DNA from: Verrucomicrobiales bacterium
GTDB lineage: Bacteria > Verrucomicrobiota > Verrucomicrobiia > Limisphaerales > J093
NCBI GenBank assembly: GCA_024233215.1
Contig: JACKPW010000003.1
Span: 375,180 to 439,179, forward strand
Reading direction: 5' to 3'
Length of the DNA stretch: 64,000 bases
Of this stretch, positions 16,288 to 24,497 are shown piece after piece (positions within the stretch are counted from its first letter, which is position 1; each line of letters opens with the position of its first letter). Made by a program: the position numbers and the translations under genes. The notes under the pieces are model-generated. The model saw only the letters and a program-made list of their open reading frames with translations. It was not told where the DNA came from and did not search any database.

Positions 16288-16482
16288 GTGACGAAGAACT
16301 TCTCCATCCGACTCCCCAATTCCGACCGTGACCGGCTGCAGGAACTGAGCCGGAGCACGGGCCTTACGGAGTCGGTCCTGATCCGCCAGTGCGTCCGCCA
16401 GTACCTGCCGGTGCTGACGGAGGTGCTGGCCGGGCTCAGGAAGGATGGAGAGGCGCTTCCCACGGAGGGATCGGCCGAATGA
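16288..16482 (+). CDS. Ribbon-helix-helix protein, forward strand
   Basis: About 64 residues from the GTG at 16288: KNFSIRLPNSDRDRLQELSR then TGLTESVLIRQCVRQYL, a plain RHH fold very like the reverse-strand regulator (FSIRLxSD). In-frame ATGs at 16228-16246 would add an unlike N-terminus. It ends in an ATGA overlap with the next gene and so opens the forward operon. It is probably a regulator. Confidence 0.65.
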   Translation: MTKNFSIRLPNSDRDRLQELSRSTGLTESVLIRQCVRQYLPVLTEVLAGLRKDGEALPTEGSAE

Positions 16483-16715
16483 ACGGGGAGGAGTGGCTGA
16501 CGTTGGAGGAGTGTGCGGCCTGGCTGCGCCTGACGCCTGACAAGGTGTCGTTGCTGAGCAAGGGGCCGCAGCCGGTGATTCCCGGCTGCTGGATCAACGC
16601 CCGGTTGGTCCGGTTCCACAAACCCACCGTCGTCGCCCAACTCACCGATCCGGAACGTGCCCTCAACGCGTTGTCCTCACGAAGGGGACGGCGTGCGCAA
16701 TCGCAACTCCACTGA
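16479..16715 (+). CDS. MerR/excisionase-like helix-turn-helix protein
   Basis: A 78-residue protein with WLTLEECAAWLRLTPDKVSLL and a wing-like PGCWINARLVRFHKPTVVAQL, the usual layout of excisionase/helix_turn_helix_17 proteins. It could direct excision of the element or regulate the operon. The ATG overlaps the stop of the RHH gene. Confidence 0.65.
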   Translation: MNGEEWLTLEECAAWLRLTPDKVSLLSKGPQPVIPGCWINARLVRFHKPTVVAQLTDPERALNALSSRRGRRAQSQLH

Positions 16716-16728
16716 CAAACGCAAGATC

Positions 16729-17274
16729 ATGGCAGTCCTCAAAGAACCCACCCAAAACCAGAACCCCTTCGCCGAAGTCCTCGGTGATGAGCTCCCGCCC
16801 ATCGGCACCTACGTCGCCACGGTGCTGGATGTCATCGACGAGTTCGGCGTCACCCGCACCCGTTACCAGTCCTCCGAAACGGAGAAGGTCGACCTGGCCT
16901 GCTTCCTCTTCGGCTTCCGCGACCCTGCGGGCAACCCGCACCGGATCGCATCGAAGCGGATGCGGATCAGCGGCAACGAGAAGTCGGCCCTGTTCGGCTT
17001 CCTCAAGAGCCTGCTGGGCCGCGCGCCCGAATACGGCTGGGACTACTGCGAGCTCAAACGCACGAAATGCCTCCTGACGGTCGAGCACATCCAGCGTCGG
17101 GACGGCAGGGGCGTCTTCGCCGGCATCGCCACGCTGTCGCCCGTGCCGCCGGGCTTCGGCCAGCCGACTCCCGCACCAACCCTCGCCCCGGCCCCGGCCC
17201 CCCAGCCCGCTCCCGCTCCCCAACCGCCGCGGCCCTACGTGGCGCCCCAACAGGACGACGACGTCCCCTTCTGA
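16729..17274 (+). CDS. Phage protein with SSB-like acidic tail
   Basis: A 181-residue protein. The body (GTYVATVLDVIDEFG, VDLACFLFGFRDPAGN, GWDYCELKRTKCLLTVEH) has OB-fold-like strand spacing and resembles phage proteins that assist replication. An Ala/Pro-rich linker (about 145-172) leads to a C-terminal DDDVPF, which mimics the DDDIPF tip by which bacterial SSB recruits partners. A role as the element's single-stranded DNA-binding protein is a good inference, and the following exonuclease supports it. Confidence 0.65.
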   Translation: MAVLKEPTQNQNPFAEVLGDELPPIGTYVATVLDVIDEFGVTRTRYQSSETEKVDLACFLFGFRDPAGNPHRIASKRMRISGNEKSALFGFLKSLLGRAPEYGWDYCELKRTKCLLTVEHIQRRDGRGVFAGIATLSPVPPGFGQPTPAPTLAPAPAPQPAPAPQPPRPYVAPQQDDDVPF

Positions 17275-17276
17275 TC

Positions 17277-18083
17277 ATGGCCATCCTCACCAAGAACAAG
17301 GGCGCGGGCGGTCATTGGTACCGTGCGGACGGAACGCCGGTGCACCGTCTGCCGACCGCGGACGGTTCGGGAGACCGGGCCACCACGCTCCGGGACGCCA
17401 AGAAACTGGGCCTGTTCCCCAGCGTCACCGGGATCCTGGGAGTCCTCGCGAAGCCTGGCCTGGAGAAGTGGAAGCTCGACCAGGTCGCGCTTGCCTGCCT
17501 CCGGGCGCCCAAGCAGGAGCAGGAGTCCGAGGACTACTGGTGCAGCCGGGTGCGCAACGCCGCCTTCGAGCAGGTCGAGCAGGCCGCGGACCTCGGCACC
17601 ATGGTCCACGGGGCGCTGGAGTTGGCGATGGCCGGCGAGCCCTACGACCCGGAGTTCAAGGTCTACGTGGAGCCCGTCCTCGAATGGAAGCGGAAGGTCG
17701 GCATCGAGATCGTGGATCGCGAGGTCAAGCTGGTGAACCAGGCACACGGGTTCGCCGGCACGGCCGATGTCCTGTTCCGCTACGGGCAGTCGGGGATCGG
17801 CATCCTCGACTACAAGACCCGGAAGACCAAGCCGGAGGAGAAGGTCGTCGCCTATGACAACCAGGCGATGCAGCTCGCGGCCTACGGGGCCACGTACTGG
17901 GGCGAGGAGAACGTCGGGCGCATCCTGGCCGCCAACGTGTTCATCTCGACCACGGAGCCGGGCCGGATGGAGGTGGTGAAGCACGAGACGCTGCCGCGGG
18001 ACTGGCAGGCGTTCAAACTGGTGGCGGCGCTCTGGCGCTACATCAAGGGCTACGACCCGCGGCAGCAGGAGGTGCCGGCATGA
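17277..18083 (+). CDS. PD-(D/E)XK exonuclease, RecB/Cas4-like
   Basis: A 268-residue protein. Recognisable points: a conserved His region (DLGTMVHGALELAMAG), then HGFAGTADVLF with the catalytic Asp, then GILDYKTRKT as the D/ExK lysine motif, then QAMQLAAYGATY as the Q-Y motif. This is the order of RecB-like phage exonucleases. It starts 2 nt after the SSB-tailed gene and probably works with it in recombination or replication. Confidence 0.75.
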   Translation: MAILTKNKGAGGHWYRADGTPVHRLPTADGSGDRATTLRDAKKLGLFPSVTGILGVLAKPGLEKWKLDQVALACLRAPKQEQESEDYWCSRVRNAAFEQVEQAADLGTMVHGALELAMAGEPYDPEFKVYVEPVLEWKRKVGIEIVDREVKLVNQAHGFAGTADVLFRYGQSGIGILDYKTRKTKPEEKVVAYDNQAMQLAAYGATYWGEENVGRILAANVFISTTEPGRMEVVKHETLPRDWQAFKLVAALWRYIKGYDPRQQEVPA

Positions 18084-18265
18084 AGCGGCAGCGCCAGGTC
18101 TTCGGCCGGGTGATGACGACCAATCCGGCCGACGGGAAGTCGGTCCGGATCGAGCTGACCAAGAAGGGCCTGCGGGTGCGCGTGAAGTGCTCCCGCAAGA
18201 TGCACAAGCTCTCACTCCACGACCTGGTGACCCTGGCGCTCGGCCAGGGCGTGTTCCGCCTGTGA
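18080..18265 (+). CDS. Small basic protein, unknown
   Basis: A 61-residue protein rich in Lys/Arg (MKRQRQVFGRVM, LRVRVKCSRKMHKL). No family recognised. ATGA overlap with the gene before and a 4-nt overlap with the gene after show that it is a real part of the operon. Confidence 0.6.
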   Translation: MKRQRQVFGRVMTTNPADGKSVRIELTKKGLRVRVKCSRKMHKLSLHDLVTLALGQGVFRL

Positions 18266-19065
18266 CTCCCGACGCTCCATCCGGCACCACGTTCTGGGTC
18301 AAGGCGGTCACCGGCGCCGAAGCCCAGGAGCTGATCGAAGCCAACCCCCTGGCGTACGTCCTCGCCACGGTCATCGCGTTCCGCGCGAACTACCGTGAGG
18401 GGTTCAATGCCAAGGGGTTGCGCTTCGGTGAGGCCATGCTGGGGGACTACGCCCGCTACGGCATGTCACGGAAGCAGTACCGAACCGCGCTGGTTTTGCT
18501 CGTGAAAGCTGGTTTTGCGGCCACCAGAAGGGCCAGCAAAGGGACCATCGCACGTCTCTGCGACTCAAGGCTTTTCGTCATTCCCGCTCCCATCCGGGGC
18601 CAGCAGGAGGGCCATCAAGGGGCCACTAACATAGACCATATAGACCATAAGAGCAGAGAGCGTATCGCGCGCGCGCGCGAGGGCTCGGGCGATCTGCCCA
18701 CCAAGGAAGAGGTCCAAACCTACGGAGCGCTGGTCGGTGTGCCCGCCGACACCTGCGCCCGTTTCTTCGATCATCATCAGGGAAACAGCCTTTGGAGGAA
18801 TCAACATGACCGACTCATCGACTGGAAACACAAGCTGCTCATCTGGCGGGACCGCGACCGTGCCAACGGCGGGCCGTCCCGCCGCCACCCTTCTACCGAC
18901 AATCCGCGCAACGCCGCGATGGGCGTCGACGTCGAGCGCCGCAGCCGCCAAATCGCCGAAGCCGTCGCCCGCTCATCCCGACTTCAGGATGAGGCTGACG
19001 CACGGGAAGCTCGTGACGCTGCAGAAGCGGCTCGCCGAGCTGAGTCAGGCGATCCTGGCCAATAG
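18262..19065 (+). CDS. Winged-helix replication initiator-like protein
   Basis: A 267-residue protein from GTG at 18262. Residues 25-110 (LAYVLATVIAFRANY, EAMLGDYARYGMSRKQYRTALVLLVKAGFAATR) fit a winged-helix domain used by phage and plasmid replication proteins. A middle helical part resembles DnaD-like C-terminal regions, and the C-terminal 40 residues are charged coiled coil. It lies directly before the DnaC-like loader, overlapping it by 77 nt, the usual initiator-loader order in phages. The exact family is unknown. Confidence 0.6.
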   Translation: MTPDAPSGTTFWVKAVTGAEAQELIEANPLAYVLATVIAFRANYREGFNAKGLRFGEAMLGDYARYGMSRKQYRTALVLLVKAGFAATRRASKGTIARLCDSRLFVIPAPIRGQQEGHQGATNIDHIDHKSRERIARAREGSGDLPTKEEVQTYGALVGVPADTCARFFDHHQGNSLWRNQHDRLIDWKHKLLIWRDRDRANGGPSRRHPSTDNPRNAAMGVDVERRSRQIAEAVARSSRLQDEADAREARDAAEAARRAESGDPGQ

Positions 19066-19540
19066 CCGCCAAGGCCCGTCGTTGATCGTCCTGGCCGGGC
19101 CTCCGGGAACGGGCAAGAGCCACTGTCTCCGCAGGCTTGAAGTCTGGATGCGGGGGCTGCGCTGGGATGACGTCAAGGGACGCTGGCCCGGCCTGCCGAA
19201 CGTCCGGCGGATCAGCGCCAGCGACTACATCGACCTACGACGCTCGGAGCCGCGTCGGGCGGATGCCGTCCGGAGCGTGAGCTTGCTGCTGCTGGATGAC
19301 GTCGGGGCCGAGGTGGACCGCTACCGCCGCGGTGAATCCGCCGAGGCCCTGCGCAACCTCCTCGAGGAACGGATCGACCGCTGGAGCGTTCTGAGCACGA
19401 ACCTGCCATCGGATCGCTGGGTCTCTGCCTGGGACGACCGTGTGGCCGACCGCTTCCTGCGCAACTCCAGGATCATCGAACTCTGGGATGTGCCCAGCTA
19501 CGCGCTCTGGCTGCGGGAGCAGAGGGAGGTGGAGGCGTGA
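18989..19540 (+). CDS. DnaC/IstB-like helicase loader ATPase
   Basis: A 183-residue AAA+ protein with Walker A LAGPPGTGKSH, Walker B LLLLDDVGAE and the sensor-like VLSTNLPSD, then DRVADRFL with a likely arginine finger. This is the DnaC/IstB pattern of helicase loaders. It probably delivers the host DnaB helicase to the element's origin. It is short because the N-terminal helicase-binding domain is reduced. The start at 18989 lies inside the preceding gene. Confidence 0.75.
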   Translation: MRLTHGKLVTLQKRLAELSQAILANSRQGPSLIVLAGPPGTGKSHCLRRLEVWMRGLRWDDVKGRWPGLPNVRRISASDYIDLRRSEPRRADAVRSVSLLLLDDVGAEVDRYRRGESAEALRNLLEERIDRWSVLSTNLPSDRWVSAWDDRVADRFLRNSRIIELWDVPSYALWLREQREVEA

Positions 19541-19926
19541 AGACCCTCTCACCGACCCAACGAACCCTCCGGGCGTTGCGCTCCCGCGGCCTGGTCTGCG
19601 CCATCGTGGAGAAGTGGAACGGCTTTGTCGGTCCGCACGGCATCCGCCAGGACCTCTTCGGATGCATCGACGTGCTCGCCCTCGATCCCCAGCGGGGCGT
19701 CATCGGGGTCCAGTCCACCGGCCAGGACTTCGCCGGACATTACCGCAAGCTGACGGAGGAACGTGCCCAGGAGTGCCTGGACTGGCTCAGGACGCCAGGA
19801 ACGGCCCTGGAGCTCTGGGGCTGGCGCAAGGTGAAGGCCAAGCGCGGCGGCAAGCTGCTGCTCTGGCAGCCACGGGTCCGCGTGCTGACCAAGGCCGACT
19901 TCCAACCCGACGGGAGGTCCGAATGA
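19537..19926 (+). CDS. Small nuclease-like protein
   Basis: A 129-residue protein. HGIRQDLFGCIDVLALDPQRGVIGVQSTG has the D-x(n)-x-Q/E-x-S/K arrangement of small PD-(D/E)XK or VRR-NUC-like phage nucleases, with Gln-Ser-Thr where ExK is usual, so activity is uncertain. It overlaps its neighbours by ATGA at both ends. A junction-resolving or recombination role is possible. Confidence 0.5.
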   Translation: MKTLSPTQRTLRALRSRGLVCAIVEKWNGFVGPHGIRQDLFGCIDVLALDPQRGVIGVQSTGQDFAGHYRKLTEERAQECLDWLRTPGTALELWGWRKVKAKRGGKLLLWQPRVRVLTKADFQPDGRSE

Positions 19927-20312
19927 GCGAGGGCGGTATCCCGAGAAGACTGCATGTCGATTTCGACTGGGAGGAGCTTTACCGCCGCCTCGATGAGGAG
20001 ACCCGCATGCCGGAGATGGACCCGAAGGTCGCGGAGGCGGTCAGCCGGCTCCTGGAACTGCTGATCCCCGGCGTCTGCCCCCGGCTCCATCCCCATGCCG
20101 TCGGACTGCGGCTCATCGCCCTGGCCTGGGTGCTCTCACCCGGACACTTCCCGGACACTCCGTCGATGCGTGAACTGGCCCGCCGCTGCGGGGTGCATCG
20201 GTCCACAATGACCCTGATTACCGCGGAAATCAGCCGGATGGTCGGATGGCGCAACCGCGCTCAAAGAAGGGCCTGGAACTGGCGTGGACCCGGACATCGG
20301 GAGCAAGGGTGA
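19923..20312 (+). CDS. Helix-turn-helix phage protein
   Basis: A 129-residue protein. The C-terminal half SMRELARRCGVHRSTMTLITAEISRMVGW is a clear helix-turn-helix. The N-terminal half is acidic and helical. It is probably a late regulator of the element; no family name is recognised. Confidence 0.55.
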   Translation: MSEGGIPRRLHVDFDWEELYRRLDEETRMPEMDPKVAEAVSRLLELLIPGVCPRLHPHAVGLRLIALAWVLSPGHFPDTPSMRELARRCGVHRSTMTLITAEISRMVGWRNRAQRRAWNWRGPGHREQG

Positions 20313-20447
20313 ATGGACGCATCATCATCAGTCTGCATCGACCCGGTGGCTGAGACCCACCGCAACCTTGGGCCAGGAAGCCAAAGGGAAGGAATCTTTC
20401 AAAACCACTAGTCATCAGGGGGGTCCGCGCCAGCCCGGAGAATGCGT

Positions 20448-21023
20448 ATGAACGACACAAAACGAAAAAAACGCGGAGCGGTTCCGCAAAATGACGGAAA
20501 ACCCCAGGTAAACTGCGCTTTTGACGAGCTGCTACCGCTCGAAAAACTGGTGCCGAACCCGCGGAACCCGAACCGCCACCCCGAATCCCAGGTCCGGCTC
20601 CTGGCCAGGGTCATCGCGCACCAGGGATGGCGTTCCCCGGTGGTGGTGTCCACCCGGTCCGGGTTCATCGTCGCCGGTCACGGTCGGTATGACGCGGCCA
20701 AGCTCCTGGGCGTCACGGAGGTGCCAGTCGATTACCAGGACTTCGCCACGGAGGCGGACGAGTGGGCGCACCTGGTTGCGGACAACCGGATCGCGGAACT
20801 GGCCGAAGCGGACGAAGCGGCGCTGAAGGAGCTGCTCGGGGAGCTGAAGGCCACGGACTTCGAGATGGAGCTGACGGGCTTCGACGCCGATGCGCTGGCG
20901 GGGTTGCTCGCAGTGCCGGCGGAACCGGAGCCGCCGGAGGACTTCCCGGAGGCGGATGAGAACATCGAGACCACCCACCAATGCCCCCGTTGTGGCTTCG
21001 AGTGGTCGGGGAAGGCGTCATGA
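20448..21023 (+). CDS. ParB-like nuclease domain protein
   Basis: About 191 residues. LVPNPRNPNRHPESQVRLLA, then GWRSPVVVS, then GFIVAGHGRYDAAKLLG is the ParB/Srx fold with the G-x-GRxxA-type box seen in phage ParB-like nucleases, often next to DNA methyltransferases and terminases. The C-terminus has a CPRCGFEWSG half zinc knuckle. The ATG at 20442 is an equal alternative. ATGA overlap with the methyltransferase gene shows coupling. It follows a 135-nt gap that may hold an internal promoter. Confidence 0.75.
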   Translation: MNDTKRKKRGAVPQNDGKPQVNCAFDELLPLEKLVPNPRNPNRHPESQVRLLARVIAHQGWRSPVVVSTRSGFIVAGHGRYDAAKLLGVTEVPVDYQDFATEADEWAHLVADNRIAELAEADEAALKELLGELKATDFEMELTGFDADALAGLLAVPAEPEPPEDFPEADENIETTHQCPRCGFEWSGKAS

Positions 21024-22357
21024 CCAAGCCCCCCTATCGCGTGCCGTTGATGACGGAGATCGCCGCGTTGCCGGACAACGGACTGCGGGTGGTGTCCACG
21101 TTCAGCGGGTGCGGCGGTTCGTGCCTCGGGTTCCGGATGGCGGGGTTCCGTGTGCTCTGGGCCAATGAGTTCATCCCGGCGGCGCAGGAGACCTACCGGG
21201 CCAACCATCCCACCACGCATCTGGACACCCAGGACATCCGGAAGGTCCAGCCGGAGGCGATCCTGCGGACCATCGGGCTGAAGGCCGGCGAACTCGATTG
21301 CCTGGAGGGGTCTCCGCCCTGTGCGTCGTTCTCCACCGCCGGCAAGCGGGAGAAGCACTGGGGGAAGGCCAAGAGGTACTCAGACACCGTACAGCGCACC
21401 GATGACCTGTTCTTTGAGTACGTCCGGCTGGTGCGCGGCCTGCAGCCGAAGGTATTCGTTGCCGAGAACGTCAGCGGCCTGGTCAAGGGCGTCGCCAAGG
21501 GGGTCTTCCTGGAAGTCCTGAAGGCGCTGAAGGGCTGCGGTTACCGGGTTCGGTGCAAGGTCCTGGATGCCCAGTGGCTCGGGGTGCCGCAAGCACGGCA
21601 ACGGACGATCTTCATTGGCGTGCGCGACGATCTGGGCCGCGAACCGGTGTTCCCGAAGCCATTGCCGTATCGCTACAGCCTGCGGGAGGCGTTGCCGTGG
21701 ATCGTTCGCGGAAAGTACGGGCCGAAGTGGAAGCAGGCGGACGCGCCCAGCCCGACGGTCTCGGCGCAGGGGTGCTACAACCCGGAGACCAGTCACCAGG
21801 GGTTGGAACTGGTTGAAGCCGTGATCCACGACACGCGGGGCAAGTTTCCGTCCGCGGGGGATGTCACCGACCGGCCGTGCCCGTCGATCACCGTTGAGGG
21901 TCAAGGTCAGTTCAAGGTGCGCCTTCGCGGCGGCTCGGGGTCGGCCTTCGACCAGAAGAAGCGGGCGTTTGATCTGGATCAGCCGTGCCCGACCATCCTG
22001 GGGACCAAGCCGAACCAGTTCGAGTTGGGCATGGAGCGGTTCGCGGTCGGGAAGGAATGGGACAAGCTGAAGCCGGGAGAGGCGTCGGAGAAGTACTTCA
22101 ACCTGGTGCGGCCCGATCCCGAAGCGCCGTGCCCGACCATCTGCGCCAGCCACGGCCATCCCGGCGTGGCGTCAGTCACCCACCCCACCGAGAAACGGAA
22201 GCTCTCGATTGCGGAACTCAAGCGCATCTGCGCGTTCCCGGACGATTTCATCCTGACCGGCACCTACTCCCAGCAGTGGGAGCGACTGGGCCGGGCAGTA
22301 CCACCCGTCATGATGGCCGCCGTCGCCCGCACCATCCGCGATGAAATCCTCCGGTAG
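21020..22357 (+). CDS. DNA (cytosine-5) methyltransferase
   Basis: A 445-residue C5-MTase. Motif I STFSGCGGSCLGF (near residue 26), motif IV GSPPCASFS with nucleophile Cys101, motif VI FVAENVSGL and motif VIII PQARQRTIFIG are all intact, followed by a target-recognition region and late motifs IX-X. It methylates cytosine in a sequence not predictable here. With no cognate restriction gene adjacent, it may protect the element, or it may start a larger base modification with the two genes that follow. Confidence 0.9.
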   Translation: MTKPPYRVPLMTEIAALPDNGLRVVSTFSGCGGSCLGFRMAGFRVLWANEFIPAAQETYRANHPTTHLDTQDIRKVQPEAILRTIGLKAGELDCLEGSPPCASFSTAGKREKHWGKAKRYSDTVQRTDDLFFEYVRLVRGLQPKVFVAENVSGLVKGVAKGVFLEVLKALKGCGYRVRCKVLDAQWLGVPQARQRTIFIGVRDDLGREPVFPKPLPYRYSLREALPWIVRGKYGPKWKQADAPSPTVSAQGCYNPETSHQGLELVEAVIHDTRGKFPSAGDVTDRPCPSITVEGQGQFKVRLRGGSGSAFDQKKRAFDLDQPCPTILGTKPNQFELGMERFAVGKEWDKLKPGEASEKYFNLVRPDPEAPCPTICASHGHPGVASVTHPTEKRKLSIAELKRICAFPDDFILTGTYSQQWERLGRAVPPVMMAAVARTIRDEILR

Positions 22358-23153
22358 AAAGCCCCGTGTCCGGCAGGTTCTCGTGGACCAGGCCCGCGCC
22401 ATTCCGGAACTGGACGTGGCGCTGTTGCTGTCCGGCGGGATCGACTCGCTCAGTCTCCTGTTCAGCCTGCTGGAAGCGGGCAAACGGGTCCGGGCCTACA
22501 CTTTTACCTTGGATGCCCATGTCAGCAGTGACTTCGCCGCCGCCCGGCGGGCGGCTTCGACGTTCGACGTGCCGTTCGTCCCGGTCTGGCTGCCGGTGGG
22601 GATCGACCGACTGAAGGCCGACTTGCGGGAACTGAAGGCGCTCGGGGCCAAGCGGAAGACCGCCTTCGAGTGTTTCTGGCCGATGCTCCACGCGTACCGC
22701 GCGGTTGAAGAGCCGGTGGTGGTATCTGGCATGGGTGCGGACGGGCATTTCTGCATCTCCAAGAAGGGCCTGCTCCACTTCAGGGATCGGATCGACGAGT
22801 TCCGGCTGGGGCTCTACCGCTCCCCCACCTACGCCCAACAGGATCTTCACGCCCGTTTTGCGGCCCGGCTTGGGAAACGGGCGGTCCTGCCGTTCCTGGC
22901 GGAGTCGATGCGCAGCGAGTTCCTGGGCACGACGTGGCGGGAGGTCAACACGCCAAAGCAGAAGCAGCCTATCCTGGATGCGTTCCCGAATTACTTCCGC
23001 CGCGTCCGCGTGCGGCCGCACACGAATCTGCAACTGGGCGACAGCCGGATCGCCACTCACTTCCAACGCCTGCTCAAGACCGACTGGAACATCGGCGGGT
23101 TCAAGTCGGTGGTGGGCATCTACAACGCGCTCGTCGCCGGGCGCCTCCCATGA
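22341..23153 (+). CDS. PP-loop ATPase, asparagine-synthase-like
   Basis: A 270-residue protein with the PP-loop signature LLLSGGIDSLSLL (residues 28-40) and VVVSGMGADGHF, as in asparagine-synthase C-terminal and related N-type ATP pyrophosphatases. Such enzymes adenylate a carbonyl or carboxylate before amide or thio transfer. No glutaminase domain is present. It overlaps the C5-MTase gene by 17 nt and the next methyltransferase by 4 nt. It may act on DNA, tRNA or a small molecule; the gene order favours nucleic-acid modification, which is inference. Confidence 0.7.
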   Translation: MKSSGRKPRVRQVLVDQARAIPELDVALLLSGGIDSLSLLFSLLEAGKRVRAYTFTLDAHVSSDFAAARRAASTFDVPFVPVWLPVGIDRLKADLRELKALGAKRKTAFECFWPMLHAYRAVEEPVVVSGMGADGHFCISKKGLLHFRDRIDEFRLGLYRSPTYAQQDLHARFAARLGKRAVLPFLAESMRSEFLGTTWREVNTPKQKQPILDAFPNYFRRVRVRPHTNLQLGDSRIATHFQRLLKTDWNIGGFKSVVGIYNALVAGRLP

Positions 23154-23809
23154 TGAAGAACATCCCCAAGCACTGGACATTCCGCAGCAAGTCGGTCGCC
23201 CGACAGTTCGACGAGCACGTCAGGGAAAGCCTGCCATGGTATGACCTGGCAACGAACGCGGTGGCCCACTTCGGGCGGCACTACATCCCGAAGGGGGGCC
23301 GGGTGTACGACATCGGGGCGTCCACCGGGAACATCGGCCGGGCGTTGGAGGACACGCTGAAGCAACGGCAGGTGAAGTTCACCGCCATCGAGGAGAGCCA
23401 CGAGATGGCGGACCTCTACCAAGGGCCTCCCGAGTTGATCGTCGCGGATGCGGTTTCGTTCGACTACGAGCCGTTCGATTTCGCGGTCTGCTTCCTGGTG
23501 CTGATGTTCCTGCCCATCGACACGCGGGCGTCGTTCCTGCGCCGGCTGCAGGGGTTGATCAAGGCCGGCGGGGCGCTGGTGATCGTGGACAAGGTGCAGA
23601 TGCCGGGCGGTTACGTCGGCACCGCGTTCGCCCGGTTGACGATGCAGCAGAAGCTGGTGATGGGGGCGAAGCCGGATGCCATCCTGGCGAAGGAACTGTC
23701 CCTCGCCGGCTACCAGCGGCCGCTGGACCCACGGTCCCTGCCGAAGTCGGCGCGGGCGTTCTTTCAGGTCGGGGAGTTCGTGGGGTGGATCATCGAGGCG
23801 GAGGGCTGA
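23150..23809 (+). CDS. Class I SAM-dependent methyltransferase, CmoA-like
   Basis: A 219-residue protein. ARQFDEHVRESLPWYDLA resembles the N-terminus of CmoA-type enzymes. Motif I is GGRVYDIGASTGNIG, followed by FTAIEESHEM and FDFAVCFLVLMFLP, all typical of a Rossmann methyltransferase. The substrate is unknown; CmoA itself makes carboxy-SAM. Its overlap with the PP-loop gene suggests a joint reaction. Confidence 0.7.
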   Translation: MMKNIPKHWTFRSKSVARQFDEHVRESLPWYDLATNAVAHFGRHYIPKGGRVYDIGASTGNIGRALEDTLKQRQVKFTAIEESHEMADLYQGPPELIVADAVSFDYEPFDFAVCFLVLMFLPIDTRASFLRRLQGLIKAGGALVIVDKVQMPGGYVGTAFARLTMQQKLVMGAKPDAILAKELSLAGYQRPLDPRSLPKSARAFFQVGEFVGWIIEAEG

Positions 23810-24450
23810 TGGCGGACACCGGCACTATCGCTGCGTCCCAGCTTTCCCGGCTCTCCGGCCTGACAGAGCGGCGACTCCGCGCGCTGGTCAGCGAAGGCTG
23901 GCTCCCGAGCGCATCGAAGGGCCAATACCCGCTGGTGCCGTCCATTCAGGGGTTGCTCCGCTATTACCGCGAGCGGGATCAGCGCCGGACAATCCAGGAC
24001 TCCTACGACAGCCTGGCTTCGTGCGCGAACGGGACGGGCATCCCAATGACGGCGTTGAAGCACGCCAAGCGGTCCGGCTGTGCCGCGTTTCGTGGGAGTC
24101 GGGTCTATCTGGAACCACTCCTGCGCTGGCTGTTCGAGACGCCCGACCGGTCCCCGATCAACTACGACCAGGAACGCGCCCAGCATGTCGTCCTGCAAAA
24201 CGCCAAGCTGAAGGTCCAGCTGCGCCAGTTGAAGGCCGAACTCATCCCGGCCGATGAGGTCGCCCATCTGGGCCGGGAACTCGGGAGCGCCATCCGCACG
24301 GTCATCACCCGGCTGCACCGGTTGGCGCCCTCCCTGGACGGTCACGGGGTCCCCGTGATCGAGAGCCGGCTGAAGGAGGTGGAGGATGAAATTCTGGGGC
24401 AACTCCAGGTCATCGATGAACGGCTGACGCAGTGGCAGGCCGCGGACTGA
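23809..24450 (+). CDS. Nu1-like terminase small subunit
   Basis: A 213-residue protein. The N-terminus has a winged helix (ASQLSRLSGLTERRLRALVS), then a second helix-turn-helix-like part, then KLKVQLRQLKAELIPADEVA and SAIRTVITRLHRLAPSL, which match the C-terminal part of phage Nu1-type small terminases. These bind packaging sites and normally act with a large terminase, but none follows. A small terminase alone is typical of satellites that redirect a helper phage's packaging motor. A general phage DNA-binding protein is the alternative. Confidence 0.7.
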   Translation: MADTGTIAASQLSRLSGLTERRLRALVSEGWLPSASKGQYPLVPSIQGLLRYYRERDQRRTIQDSYDSLASCANGTGIPMTALKHAKRSGCAAFRGSRVYLEPLLRWLFETPDRSPINYDQERAQHVVLQNAKLKVQLRQLKAELIPADEVAHLGRELGSAIRTVITRLHRLAPSLDGHGVPVIESRLKEVEDEILGQLQVIDERLTQWQAAD

Positions 24451-24497
24451 TCGCCACTGGACCAGACGGCGCCGCGCCCTTTACGAACTCAGCCGTC

